The notes beneath the pieces are model-generated. The model worked only from the letters and a program-made list of their open reading frames with translations. It had not been told where the DNA came from and made no database searches. From JAIRTY01 sp050257395 (lineage in GTDB: Bacteria > Actinomycetota > Actinomycetes > Streptosporangiales > Streptosporangiaceae): a stretch of 31,500 nt of DNA. This document shows positions 15,239 through 23,262 of the stretch, in pieces. Numbering within the stretch: the first letter of the stretch is position 1; the number at the start of each line of letters is the position of its first letter. Both the position numbers and the translations under genes were made by a program. The stretch spans positions 1 to 31,500 of the forward strand of contig JBLMWU010000143.1 of NCBI GenBank assembly GCA_050257395.1, read 5' to 3'.

Positions 15239-16291
15239 ATGCTGCGGGGCCGTTCCAGGGCTGAGGTGCTGCTGCAGGGGCTGCCGTTCCTGATCATGGC
15301 GGCGGTCGCAGTCAGCTATGTCATCGCCGGGCCGAGCCTGGGGATCGCCGCCCTGTTCTCCCTCGGGCCCGCCTTCGCCACCCTGACCGGCGGGATCCGG
15401 CACACGCTGGTCCTCAGCGCGGTCGCGCTGGTGCTCTGCGCGATCCTGGCCGGCCTGGAAGGGCAGCTGGGCACGCAGGTGACCATCGTCGCTTTCGTGA
15501 CCATCACCGGGGTGACCGCGGCCGGGCTGATCGCGACCACCGGGCGGCGGCGGCGCGAGCGCGAGCTGACCGAGGTCCAGGCCATCGCGGACGTCGCGCA
15601 GCGGGTCCTGCTCCGGCCGGTCCCCCGGCAGGTGGGGCGGATCCGGCTGGCCGTGCGCTACATCTCCGCCTCCAGCGGCGCCCGGATCGGCGGCGATCTG
15701 TACGAGGTGGCCATCGTCGGCGACTGCCTGCGGCTGGTGGTGGGGGACGTCCAGGGCAAGGGCCTGCGCGCGGCCCAGGCCGCCGCGACCGCGCTCGGCG
15801 CCTTCCGCGAGGCGGCCTACAACGCGGACGGCCTGCCCGCCATCGCGGACCGGATCGAGGCCAGCCTGCGGCGGCTGCTCACCGAGGAGCAGTTCGTCAC
15901 CGCCGTGCTCGCCGAGGTGTCCTGTGACGGGTCCACGCTCCAGCTGCTCAACTGCGGTCACCCGCCGCCGCTGCTGCTCAGCGGCAGCGCGGCCCGCTTC
16001 GTGGAGACGCCCGATGCCGGGCTGCCGCTGGGCATGACCGGCTTCGGGGAGGCCCCGCGCGAGCCGGCCGTGCTCGCCCTGGCACCGGGCGATGCGGTGC
16101 TCTTCTACACCGACGGGGTGTCCGAGGCGCGCAGCAAGAACGGCCGGTTCTACCCGCTCGCCAGCCGGGTGCTGCGCGGCACCCGTGACCCGGACACGGT
16201 GCTCAACTACCTGCGCGACGACGTCCAGCGGCACAGCGGTCACCCGCTTGACGACGACGCGGCCATGCTGATGATCAGTCACGTGCACTGA
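15239..16291 (+). CDS. Membrane-tethered SpoIIE/PP2C-type serine phosphatase (paralogue 2)
   Basis: 350 residues, same plan as the gene at 13025: three or four TM helices within the first 105 residues (LPFLIMAAV, LFSLGPAFATL, VLSAVALVLCAIL, TITGVTAAGLIA), a basic RRRRERELTE linker, then the phosphatase domain with IGGDLYEV, GDVQGKG, LFYTDGVSEAR and DDDAAMLM. All metal-ligand Asp positions appear present in both paralogues, so both should be active. Start ATG at 15239; a GGGGGAGG stretch lies about 12 nt upstream. It lies 112 bp after the SCO gene. Predicted target: a STAS-type antagonist, none of which is in this window. Confidence 0.87.
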   Translation: MLRGRSRAEVLLQGLPFLIMAAVAVSYVIAGPSLGIAALFSLGPAFATLTGGIRHTLVLSAVALVLCAILAGLEGQLGTQVTIVAFVTITGVTAAGLIATTGRRRRERELTEVQAIADVAQRVLLRPVPRQVGRIRLAVRYISASSGARIGGDLYEVAIVGDCLRLVVGDVQGKGLRAAQAAATALGAFREAAYNADGLPAIADRIEASLRRLLTEEQFVTAVLAEVSCDGSTLQLLNCGHPPPLLLSGSAARFVETPDAGLPLGMTGFGEAPREPAVLALAPGDAVLFYTDGVSEARSKNGRFYPLASRVLRGTRDPDTVLNYLRDDVQRHSGHPLDDDAAMLMISHVH

Positions 16292-16508
16292 TGCCGCTGG
16301 CGCCCGCGCCGGCGCCGCCGCGCCAGCCGTTTTGCGGCCAGGGGGAGCGGGGACAACCAGCAGAACCGACCATGCCCGGCTGCCCCGCCGGGCGCCCGCC
16401 GGTCGTGGGGCGAATGTCCTCAATTGCCGGGACGTCCGCCACCGTCGCGCGCGGGCCCGGCCCGAGCATGCTGGGAATTACCGGGGCGGTTGATCAGGAA
16501 GGGGCTCC

Positions 16509-16610
16509 ATGGTTACTGCCAGTGACCAGCGGGTCATCCCTGACAGCAGCCCAGACGCTGTGCCCGGCACCGGGCCGCGGCCCGCCCGGGCGGTGAGGGG
16601 CGCATCATGA
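16509..16610 (+). CDS. Putative 33-codon small ORF translationally coupled to the baeRF gene
   Basis: ATG at 16509 preceded by AGGAAGGGG (SD, 4-5 nt spacing). It encodes 33 residues (begins MVTASDQRVIPD) and ends with TGA at 16608-16610, giving a 4-nt ATGA overlap with the ATG of the next gene at 16607. Strong SD plus ATGA overlap argue for real translation, either as a peptide or as a leader. The product is hydrophilic, Pro/Arg/Ser-rich, without TM or Cys. No family recognised. The 217 bp before it (16292-16508) show no gene or convincing promoter. Confidence 0.45.
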   Translation: MVTASDQRVIPDSSPDAVPGTGPRPARAVRGAS

Positions 16611-17728
16611 TCGACACTGAGGGTGTCACGAAGCTGCTCGGAGTCCACGCGCCCGGCTCTTCCGTGGTGTCCGTCTACCTCAACGTGCCGCTGGACCCCG
16701 CCGAACGGCGGGGCATCCCGGCCCGGCTCGACGACCTGCTCGCGACCGCCCAGCACAGCCCCGCCGACGGCGGGGCGGCGGCGCGGGCACGCAAGTCCGA
16801 GCTGCCGGGCATCCGCGACACGGTCTCGCTGCACGCACCGGAGTGGCTGGGCCACACGGTGGCGATCTTCTCCTGCCGGGATCTGGCGGTGCTCGAGACC
16901 ATCCCGCTGCACAGCCGGGTATCGGACCGCGCGGTCGTGGGAGCGCGTCCGTACGTCCGGCCGCTGCTCGCTGAACTCCGGCGCAGCATCAGCTACACGG
17001 CCTTGGTGGTCAACCGCCGCCATGCCTGGCTTTACCGGGTGAGCGGGGAGGGCATCGAGCCGCTGGCCGGCGTAGAGGGCGCCACCGTGGGCAGCCGCCG
17101 GTTCGGCGGCTGGTATGGCCTCCAGACCTACCGCAACGATCAGCGGTCCCGGGAGCTCGCCCAGCAGCACTACGCGGCCACCGTGGCGGCGCTGGAAGAG
17201 GCCGTCGCCACGGACGGCAGCGGGCCCATCGCGGTGGGCGGCCATGAGACCGAGACCGCCAACTTCCTCACCGTGCTGCCCGCGGGCCTACGCGAACGGG
17301 TGGCCGGCCCGTTCGTGATCGACCCGCACACGATAACCCCGGCCCGGGTCCGGAAACTCGCCGACGAGGTGGTGGCCCGCTGGGAGGATGCCCGCGAGGC
17401 CACCGTGGCCGGGCAGATCACCGGCCAGCCGACCGATGCCATGACCGCGGTCGGGCTGCCCGCCTGCCTGGACGCCGCCAACCAGCACGCGGTCCAGGTG
17501 CTGGTGGTGCCGGATGACGCGGTGACACCCGGGTTCGCCTGCCCCGACTGCGGCTCGCTGTCCGCCGAGGGCGGGTCCTGCCCGGTGTGCGGCGCGGCGA
17601 CCAGCGCCGTTCCCGACGTCATCGAGGAACTGGCGGTCAAGGTGACCGGGGACGGCGGCACGGTCGAACCCGTCCGCGGTGACGGCACGCTCACCGAGGT
17701 GGCCGCCCGGCGGCGGTTCCCCGCCTGA
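16607..17728 (+). CDS. baeRF-family (bacterial eRF1/Vms1-like) protein with C-terminal zinc ribbon
   Basis: 373 residues. The fold order fits bacterial relatives of archaeo-eukaryotic release factor 1: an N-terminal domain with VSVYLNVPLDP (about 20-31), a central RNase H-like domain (ISYTALVVNRRHAWLYRVSGEGIEPL) with the basic-aromatic SRRFGGWYGLQTYRND segment where eRF1-like proteins carry their functional loop, then an L7Ae-like C-terminal domain (HAVQVLVVPDD) with an inserted zinc ribbon C312-x2-C315 and C325-x2-C328. Such proteins are suspected to act on ribosomes, perhaps in rescue or hibernation; the function is not established. ATG at 16607 has GAGGGG 6 nt upstream and overlaps the preceding small ORF. 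A terminator-like hairpin follows. Confidence 0.72.
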   Translation: MIDTEGVTKLLGVHAPGSSVVSVYLNVPLDPAERRGIPARLDDLLATAQHSPADGGAAARARKSELPGIRDTVSLHAPEWLGHTVAIFSCRDLAVLETIPLHSRVSDRAVVGARPYVRPLLAELRRSISYTALVVNRRHAWLYRVSGEGIEPLAGVEGATVGSRRFGGWYGLQTYRNDQRSRELAQQHYAATVAALEEAVATDGSGPIAVGGHETETANFLTVLPAGLRERVAGPFVIDPHTITPARVRKLADEVVARWEDAREATVAGQITGQPTDAMTAVGLPACLDAANQHAVQVLVVPDDAVTPGFACPDCGSLSAEGGSCPVCGAATSAVPDVIEELAVKVTGDGGTVEPVRGDGTLTEVAARRRFPA

Positions 17729-17746
17729 CGATCCGGACCAGGAAGA

Positions 17747-17782
17747 GGGCGCCAGGCCGGCCCCTGAATCGGCCCGGCGCCC
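17747..17782 (+). terminator. Hairpin terminator after the baeRF gene
   Basis: GGGCGCC (17747-17753) pairs with GGCGCCC (17776-17782). An inner GGCCG/CGGCC stem (17755-17759 with 17770-17774) continues it after one A-C mismatch, leaving a 10-nt loop. It begins 18 bp after the stop codon. No U-tract. Confidence 0.55.
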
Positions 17783-17899
17783 CCAGGTCCTGCCCGCTCG
17801 CCGCGGGGAACACTGGTAAGAGCCGGCCGCTGCCGCCGCGCCAACAGAAAATGCGGGGGCTTTTTCTGCATTCGCGGCGGGGCTGGGACACTACCCGAC

Positions 17900-18541
17900 A
17901 TGCAGACCCTGGTAGTTGATCACCCGCTGATCGCGCACAAGCTGACCGTGCTGCGCGACGTCGCCACCCAGGCCCCCACCTTCCGGCGGCTAGCCGACGA
18001 ACTGGTCACCCTGCTCGCCTACGAGGTGATGCGCGAGGTGCGGGTGCACCCGGTCACCGTCACCACCCCGCTCGGTCCGGCCCGGGGGGTCAAACTCGCC
18101 GAGCCCGACCCGCTGGTGGTGCCGGTCCTGCGGGCCGGCATCGGCATGCTGGACGGGATGGCCCGGCTGCTGCCCACCGCCGACGTCGGCTTCGTCGGCA
18201 TGGTGCGGGACGAGGAGTCGCTGGTCGCGAGCGCGTACGCGGACCGGCTGCCAGCGGACCTGACCGGCCGCGAGGTGTTCGTGCTCGATCCGATGCTGGC
18301 CACCGGCGGCACCCTGGAGACCGTCGTCGGCATGCTCGCCCGCCGGGGCGCGACCACGGTGACCGCGGTCTGCCTGCTCGCCGCCCCTGAGGGGGTCGCC
18401 CGGCTGGAGGCGGCCTTCCCCGCCGACGACCCGGTCCGGCTCCGGGTGGTGACCGCCGCGCTCGACGAGCGCCTGAACGATCACGGCTACATCGTCCCCG
18501 GCCTCGGCGACGCGGGCGACCGGCTCTTCGGCGAGATCTGA
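17900..18541 (+). CDS. upp: Uracil phosphoribosyltransferase
   Basis: Converts uracil and PRPP to UMP plus pyrophosphate (pyrimidine salvage, cytoplasm). 213 residues, normal length. The PRPP-binding loop VFVLDPMLATGGT (126-138), the flexible-loop region VPVLRAGIGMLDG (74-86) and the C-terminal uracil-recognition segment DHGYIVPGLGDAGDR are all intact. Start ATG at 17900 matches the family N-terminus; no SD is visible, so the transcript could be leaderless. It stands alone between two hairpins but belongs functionally with the nucleoside genes at 24-28 kb: uracil released by salvage of pyrimidine nucleosides would be recaptured here. Confidence 0.96.
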   Translation: MQTLVVDHPLIAHKLTVLRDVATQAPTFRRLADELVTLLAYEVMREVRVHPVTVTTPLGPARGVKLAEPDPLVVPVLRAGIGMLDGMARLLPTADVGFVGMVRDEESLVASAYADRLPADLTGREVFVLDPMLATGGTLETVVGMLARRGATTVTAVCLLAAPEGVARLEAAFPADDPVRLRVVTAALDERLNDHGYIVPGLGDAGDRLFGEI

Positions 18542-18608
18542 CGTACGGCCGGGCCCGGCCGCGGGCTGCCGGAACCGGGCCCACCGGCCTGACCCGGCAG
18601 CTCCCTCC

Positions 18609-18635
18609 GGCTGCGCGGCTCCCGGTTGCGCAGCC
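18609..18635. terminator. Bidirectional hairpin between convergent genes
   Basis: Perfect 8-bp stem GGCTGCGC/GCGCAGCC with an 11-nt loop, lying between the ends of upp (18541, plus) and the lipoprotein gene (18708, minus). It can serve either strand. Very GC-rich repeats of GGCGCGGGCC type follow. Confidence 0.5.
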
Positions 18636-18707
18636 CGGGCGGCGCGGGCCCCGGGCGGCGCGGGCCCGGGCGGCCCTTTGCGGCGGGCGGCCCCCGGCCC
18701 GGCCGGG

Positions 18708-19343
18708 TCAGCCCAGGCCGAGCTTGGCTTCGGCGGTCATCCAGTCGCTGGCGATCGCCTGCTGCGCGGCCCGCAGCGAGACCCTGCCGTCGCACACCGC
18801 CCGGTGCAGCGCGTTCTCGACCTTGTCCTTGGGGTTGGGCAGCGAGCCCACCTCGGGCCACAGGTTGGTGATGTCGTTGCTGCCCCCCAGTTCCAGCGAC
18901 ACCAGGTGGTCCAGCTCGCTGGCGTCCCGGCTGGGGATGCCGTACGCGGGATAGGCGACGTCGTACTTGGCCTTGCCGGTCTCCGAGGACGGCGGGCGGA
19001 CCTTGGCGGTGTAGCCGGACCGGCAGATGGTCCGGCCGATGTCGGCCTGCGTGATCGCCGGATCCACGCTGCCCGGCGTGCAGTGCGGGTCGGGCAGCTG
19101 GCCGCCGTCCCCGGCATGGCAGTGGGTCAGGTGGACCGAGTAGGTGACCTGGCCCTCGTCCGGGACGGCGGTGAGCTTGCCGCTGGCCGTGGTCCCGCCG
19201 GGCGCGGCCGGCTGGCCGGAGGCGGCCGCCGGCTGCCCGCCGGCGGACGGCGGCGGGGCCGTGACCACCACCTTGCAGCCCGCCAGCAGGGCCACGGCAG
19301 CGAGCACCGCCGCCAGCCGGGCACGGTTGATCCTGCGCTGCAT
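18708..19343 (-). CDS. Secreted lipoprotein with HNH-nuclease-like motif
   Basis: 211 residues. A lipoprotein signal peptide is clear: basic start MQRRINRAR, hydrophobic core and lipobox LLAGC with Cys23 as the lipidation site. A Pro/Ala/Ser/Gly linker (24-65) leads to a domain (about 75-211) with paired Cys. It contains SELDHLVSLELGGSND and NLWPE, followed by KDKVENALHRAVCDGRV, the signature of HNH-like proteins where the DH and the N after the ELGGSND segment would form the beta-beta-metal site. It would sit outside the membrane, possibly acting on extracellular DNA. ATG at 19343 has GGAGG 4 nt upstream. Activity is not proven. Confidence 0.75.
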   Translation of the reverse strand: MQRRINRARLAAVLAAVALLAGCKVVVTAPPPSAGGQPAAASGQPAAPGGTTASGKLTAVPDEGQVTYSVHLTHCHAGDGGQLPDPHCTPGSVDPAITQADIGRTICRSGYTAKVRPPSSETGKAKYDVAYPAYGIPSRDASELDHLVSLELGGSNDITNLWPEVGSLPNPKDKVENALHRAVCDGRVSLRAAQQAIASDWMTAEAKLGLG

Positions 19344-19433
19344 GGCTCCTCCGGGGGGACTGGGCACCTCAGCAGCGCTGATCCTGCTACAAAGCGGGCC
19401 CCGGCAGCAGCGGACACACCGGTGGGAGAGCGT

Positions 19434-20462
19434 TTACCTGCCCATGGGATGCCAGACGGTCTTGGTCTCCAGGAACGCGAGCATGCGCGCGGGGGTGGGC
19501 GGCGCCGCCCAGTCCTCCCCGGCGGCGAACACCCGCTTGACGTTGCCGGCGGCCAGCCGCTCCAGCTCCGCCCGGGCGCCGGGCGCCGCCCCGGTCAGGT
19601 CGATGGCGTTCACGTCCATGTGCGCGGCCAGCACCGGAAGCAGTTCCGCGGGCCGGCCGGTGAGGATGTTCACGACCCCGCCCGGCAGGTCCGAGGTGGC
19701 CAGCACCTCCGCCAGGGTGATCGCGGGCAGCGGCCCGGCCTCGCTGGCCACCGTCACCGCGGTGTTGCCGGTCGCGATCACCGGCGCCAGCACGCTGACC
19801 AGCCCCAGCAGGCTGGACCCGGCCGGGGCGGCCACGGCCACCACCCCGGTCGGCTCGGGCACGCTGAAGTTGAAGTACGGGCCCGCGACCGGGTTCACCG
19901 CCCCGGCCACCTGCGCCACCTTGTCCGGCCAGCCCGCGTACCAGACCCACCGGTCAATGGCGGCGGCCACCGCCCGCTCCGCGTCCGCCGCGCTGAGCCC
20001 GTCGGCCGCGGCGCATTCGGCGGCGAACTGGGCGGCCCGGCCCTGCAGCATCTCGGCCACCCGGTAGAGGATCTGGCCGCGGTTGTAGGCGGTCGCGCCC
20101 GCCCACCCGGCGAACGCCTTCCGGGCCGCCACGACCGCGTCCCGGGCATCCTTCCGGGAGGCCTGCGCGGCGTTCGCCAGCACCGCGCCGTCCGGCCCGG
20201 GCACCGGGTAGGAGCGGCCGGACTCCGAGCGCGGGAACGCGCCGCCGATGAACAGTTTGTAGGTCTTGCGGACCGGGATCGGGGCTGCGGGCTGCCCCAC
20301 GGGGGCGGCCCCGGCTGGCGGGCCAGGATCCGCGGGGCCCGGCCCGGTCACCGCGGCCGCCCCGGCGGCCGCCTCCGGCGGGCCCGCGGCAGCCGGGCGG
20401 GTGGCCCCGGGCTTCTTCGTTCCCTTCCTGCTGCGGGCAGGAACGCTGGCGTGATCAGGCAT
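19434..20462 (-). CDS. Truncated aldehyde dehydrogenase-like protein lacking the catalytic domain
   Basis: 342 residues, against about 480 for the family. After a low-complexity Ala/Pro/Gly tail (1-60) it has the ALDH start (YKLFIGGAFPRSESG), the NAD-binding half (PTGVVAVAAPAGSSLLGL, VIATGNTAVTVAS) and ITLAEVLATSDLPGGVVNILTGR. From there it jumps almost directly to the C-terminal-like LETKTVWHPMG. The ELGGK glutamate and the catalytic Cys are absent, and no frameshift is apparent, so this is an inactive homologue (pseudoenzyme) rather than a broken gene. Start ATG at 20462 overlaps the stop of the complete ALDH by 8 nt, implying coupled translation and perhaps a mixed oligomer. I recall a similar ALDH pair near deoC in Streptomyces. 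Confidence 0.82.
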   Translation of the reverse strand: MPDHASVPARSRKGTKKPGATRPAAAGPPEAAAGAAAVTGPGPADPGPPAGAAPVGQPAAPIPVRKTYKLFIGGAFPRSESGRSYPVPGPDGAVLANAAQASRKDARDAVVAARKAFAGWAGATAYNRGQILYRVAEMLQGRAAQFAAECAAADGLSAADAERAVAAAIDRWVWYAGWPDKVAQVAGAVNPVAGPYFNFSVPEPTGVVAVAAPAGSSLLGLVSVLAPVIATGNTAVTVASEAGPLPAITLAEVLATSDLPGGVVNILTGRPAELLPVLAAHMDVNAIDLTGAAPGARAELERLAAGNVKRVFAAGEDWAAPPTPARMLAFLETKTVWHPMGR

Positions 20463-21897
20463 GCAGGTACGCGGCCAGGCCGGCCCGGCCGCCCTCCCTC
20501 CCGAAGCCGGACTCCTGGTAGCCGCCGAACGGGCTGGCCGGGTCGAACCGGTTGTAGGTGTTCGCCCACACCACCCCGGCACGCAGCTGCCGGGCGATCC
20601 ACAGGCTGCGGCTGCCCTTCTCCGTCCACACCCCGGCCGACAGGCCGTAGGGCGTGTTGTTCGCCTTGGCCACCGCCTCCTCCGGGGTCCGGAAGGTGAG
20701 CACCGACAGCACCGGCCCGAAGATCTCCTCGCGCGCGATCCGGTGCGACTGGCTCACCCCGCTGAACACGGTGGGCGGGAACCAGTACCCGCGGTCCGGC
20801 AGCTGGCACGGCGGCGACCAGCGCTCCGCGCCTTCGGCCTCGCCCGCCGCCGCCAGTCCCTCGATCTTGTCCAGCTGCGCCCGCGAGTTGATCGCGCCCA
20901 GGTCGGTGTTCTTGTCCAGCGGGTCGCCCACCCGCAGCGTGCCCAGCCGCCGCCTGAGCCGGTCCAGCAGGACCCCGGCGACCGACTCCTGGACCAGCAG
21001 CCGCGAGCCCGCGCAGCACACGTGCCCCTGGTTGAAGAAGATGCCGTTGACGACGCCTTCCACCGCCTGGTCCAGCGGCGCGTCGTCGAACACGATGTTC
21101 GCCGCCTTGCCGCCGAGCTCCAGCGTCAGCCGCTTGCCGGTGCCCGCGACCGCCCGCTGGATCTGCTTGCCGACCTCGGTGGAGCCGGTGAACGCGAGCT
21201 TGTCCACGCCGGGGTGGGCGACCAGCGCCTGGCCGGTGCGGCCGTCGCCGGTGAGCACGTTGACGGTGCCCGGCGGCAGCCCCGCCTGGGCGATCACCTC
21301 TGCCAGCAGCAGCGCGGTCAGCGGGGTCGTCTCGGCCGGCTTGAGCACGCAGGTGTTGCCGGCCGCCAGCGCCGGGGCCAGCTTCCACGCGGCCATCAGC
21401 AGCGGGAAGTTCCAGGGGATCACCTGGCCGGCCACGCCGAGCGGCCGGGGCGCCGTCCCGAACCCGGCATACTCCAGCTTGTCGGCCCAGCCGGCGTGGT
21501 AGAAGAAGTGCGCCGCCGCCAGCGGGACGTCGGTGTCCCGGGACTCCTTGATGGGCTTGCCGTTGTCCAGGGTCTCCAGCACGGCGAACTCGCGGGCCCG
21601 CTCCTGGATCAGCCGGGCGATCCGGTACAGATACTTCGCCCGCTCCGGGCCCGGCAGCCGGCCCCAGGTGTGCTCGAACGCGTGCCGGGCCGCCGCCACC
21701 GCCCGGTCCACGTCGGCCTGCCCGGCTGCGGCGACCTGCGCGAGCGGTTCCTCGGTGGCCGGGTTCACGGTGGCGAAGTACTGGCCGTCCGCTGGCCCGG
21801 TGAACTCGCCGCCGATGAACAGCCCGTACTCGGGGGCGATCGACACCACGTCGCGCGACTCCGGCGCGGGCGCGTACTCCCAGGCAGCCCCGTCCAC
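20455..21897 (-). CDS. NAD(P)-dependent aldehyde dehydrogenase
   Basis: 480 residues with this start, standard length. Oxidises an aldehyde to its acid; acetaldehyde from deoxyribose-phosphate cleavage is a plausible substrate given deoC upstream on the same strand. The NAD fold has VIPWNFPLLMAAWKLAPALAAGN, LKPAETTPL and FTGSTEVGK. The general-base Glu is in LTLELGGK and the nucleophile in NQGHVCCAGSR. The C-terminal EEIFGPVLSV and SPFGGYQESGFGREGG are also present. The start GTG at 21897 is preferred because AGGGGAG (21911-21905) is 7 nt upstream; an in-frame ATG at 21942 has no SD. Downstream it overlaps the inactive ALDH homologue. Confidence 0.93.
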   Translation of the reverse strand: MDGAAWEYAPAPESRDVVSIAPEYGLFIGGEFTGPADGQYFATVNPATEEPLAQVAAAGQADVDRAVAAARHAFEHTWGRLPGPERAKYLYRIARLIQERAREFAVLETLDNGKPIKESRDTDVPLAAAHFFYHAGWADKLEYAGFGTAPRPLGVAGQVIPWNFPLLMAAWKLAPALAAGNTCVLKPAETTPLTALLLAEVIAQAGLPPGTVNVLTGDGRTGQALVAHPGVDKLAFTGSTEVGKQIQRAVAGTGKRLTLELGGKAANIVFDDAPLDQAVEGVVNGIFFNQGHVCCAGSRLLVQESVAGVLLDRLRRRLGTLRVGDPLDKNTDLGAINSRAQLDKIEGLAAAGEAEGAERWSPPCQLPDRGYWFPPTVFSGVSQSHRIAREEIFGPVLSVLTFRTPEEAVAKANNTPYGLSAGVWTEKGSRSLWIARQLRAGVVWANTYNRFDPASPFGGYQESGFGREGGRAGLAAYLHA

Positions 21898-21975
21898 CCG
21901 TGGTCTCCCCTCACCCGGAAACTTCGCCGCTTCCCCGACCATAGTGGCCCATCACCGCCGGCGGCGGCGAGCCGC

Positions 21976-21995
21976 GCGGCGCTCTGGCGCGCCGC
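21976..21995 (-). terminator. Weak hairpin between phosphotransferase and ALDH genes
   Basis: GCGGCG (21976-21981) and CGCCGC (21990-21995) form a 6-bp stem with an 8-nt loop, 48 bp beyond the stop of the minus-strand phosphotransferase fragment. It could end that transcript ahead of the ALDH pair. The call is weak in such GC-rich DNA. Confidence 0.25.
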
Positions 21996-22042
21996 TTGGC
22001 GGGTCCGCGGGTGGCGCGGCTGTCTGGGCTGCGGGCCGCCGG

Positions 22043-22558
22043 TCAGGGCCGGAGCTCTTCGGCGATGGCGAGCCAGGTGCTGACGTGGCCCGGGGTCAGG
22101 TGGCGGATGGACCAGTCCACCAGGCGCAGGCTCAGGTGGGCCCAGCAGGCCGCGACGACATCGTCGGGCCTGGTCTCGCGGCCGGCCACGGCGACCCGCC
22201 GGCCGAGTTCCGGCGCCCGCCGGGCCAGGTCGAACCGCAGCGTGTACAGGTCGAGGGCGGCGTTGCTGCGGCCCGCCCCGTCCCAGTCGACCACCCCGGT
22301 CACCACCCCGGCGGCATCGACCAGGACGTTCTCCGGGTGGAAGTCGAAGTGCACGAGGTCGTTCCCGGCCAGCCGCCCGGGCAGCTGGGCGCCGGTCTCC
22401 TCGATGGCCGCCAGCAGCCGGGCGGTGCGCGGGCTGTAGCGGGCCAGCGGCTCGTGCAGGCAGAAGCCGGGGCCGTCCTCCCGCAGGTACAGCGAGGGCG
22501 CTGGCAGGCCGGCCTGGTCAGCGAGCAGCCCGTGGCAGCGCTGGCTGACCTCCAGCAT
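22043..22558 (-). CDS. N-terminally truncated APH-family phosphotransferase (probable pseudogene remnant)
   Basis: 171 residues from ATG 22558, versus about 270-300 for the family. The C-lobe is intact: the catalytic loop VHFDFHPENVLVD (D72, N77) and the metal-binding Asp in VVDWDGA (D91) are present. The N-lobe with its ATP-binding strands and lysine is missing. Coding similarity continues upstream of the ATG: the same frame reads AIVQELLPGSPPAA, a typical APH hinge segment, back to an in-frame TGA near 22670, with no usable start codon in between. Only about 35 bp separate that point from the DUF4188 gene. The gene therefore appears to have lost its 5' half and is unlikely to make an active kinase. 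The original substrate is unknown. Confidence 0.65.
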   Translation of the reverse strand: MLEVSQRCHGLLADQAGLPAPSLYLREDGPGFCLHEPLARYSPRTARLLAAIEETGAQLPGRLAGNDLVHFDFHPENVLVDAAGVVTGVVDWDGAGRSNAALDLYTLRFDLARRAPELGRRVAVAGRETRPDDVVAACWAHLSLRLVDWSIRHLTPGHVSTWLAIAEELRP

Positions 22559-22703
22559 GGACTCGACCGTGCCGCGGCTGATGGCCGCGGGCGGGCTGCC
22601 GGGGAGCAGCTCCTGGACGATGGCGACCGCGGATGCGGCCGCAGCCTGTGGAAACCCAACGGCTCATGGAACCGGGCTGCGCGCCGCGCCGGGGCGGAGG
22701 TCG

Positions 22704-23234
22704 TCAGGCGGCGGGGGCCGGGGACGGGGCGGGGACGGGCTCGGCCGGGTCGTCGGCGGCGCGGCGGCGCAGCCGGTAGGCGGCGGCCTGGCCGCGGCGC
22801 GCGACCGGGACCGGCGCCGTGGCCCTGGCCAGCCCGAACACCGGCATGTTGCCGTAGATGGCTTCCGCGCCGCCCGCGGGCACCAGGTAGGTCTCGTGGA
22901 AGATGCCGACATCGCCGCCGGTGCCGACGCTGCGGTTGAACGCGCGCCAGGCCGGCAGGTGGGGGTCGTCCGCGGCCCGCGCGAAGCGCTCCAGGTCGGC
23001 GAAGCTGCGCCAGTACTGGACGACCAGGACCGTGCGCCCCGCCCAGAACGTGTGCGCGCCGAGCAGGCCCTTGTCCGGGTGGGCGGCCAGCTCGCGCAGC
23101 ATGGCGGGCATGGCCCGGGCCACCGGCAGCCACTTGCCGACCTTGCGCAGCTTGTTGATCCGCATGCCGATGAGGAACACGACCACCTCGCCGTCGTGGT
23201 CGAACGTGTACCGGCCCGGCTGCACAGCAGTCAT
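22704..23234 (-). CDS. DUF4188 family protein (dimeric alpha-beta barrel monooxygenase-like)
   Basis: 176 residues. It matches DUF4188: YTFDHDGEVVVFLIGMRIN at the start, MLRELAAHPDKGLLGAHTFWAGRTVLVVQYWRS and GIFHETYLVPAGGAEAIYGNMP near the middle. The family has a ferredoxin-like, monooxygenase-type fold of unknown function; some members lie next to regulators and respond to toxic compounds. The C-terminal 35 residues are Pro/Ala-rich. ATG at 23234 has a strong SD (GGAGGAG). It is divergent from the merR gene, with the palindrome between, so MerR probably controls it. Confidence 0.85.
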   Translation of the reverse strand: MTAVQPGRYTFDHDGEVVVFLIGMRINKLRKVGKWLPVARAMPAMLRELAAHPDKGLLGAHTFWAGRTVLVVQYWRSFADLERFARAADDPHLPAWRAFNRSVGTGGDVGIFHETYLVPAGGAEAIYGNMPVFGLARATAPVPVARRGQAAAYRLRRRAADDPAEPVPAPSPAPAA

Positions 23235-23262
23235 CTCTCCTCCAGGCGTGTCCAGGTTTCGA

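Noticed and set aside
16291..16596. 101-codon plus-strand frame in the gap before baeRF
   Set aside because: Pro/Ala/Gly-rich, no SD; the 33-codon ORF in another frame has both SD and ATGA overlap and is preferred.
18678..22083. Long plus-strand frames opposite the lipoprotein and ALDH genes
   Set aside because: Shadows of well-conserved minus-strand enzymes; translation rich in Arg/Gly/Gln and without motifs.
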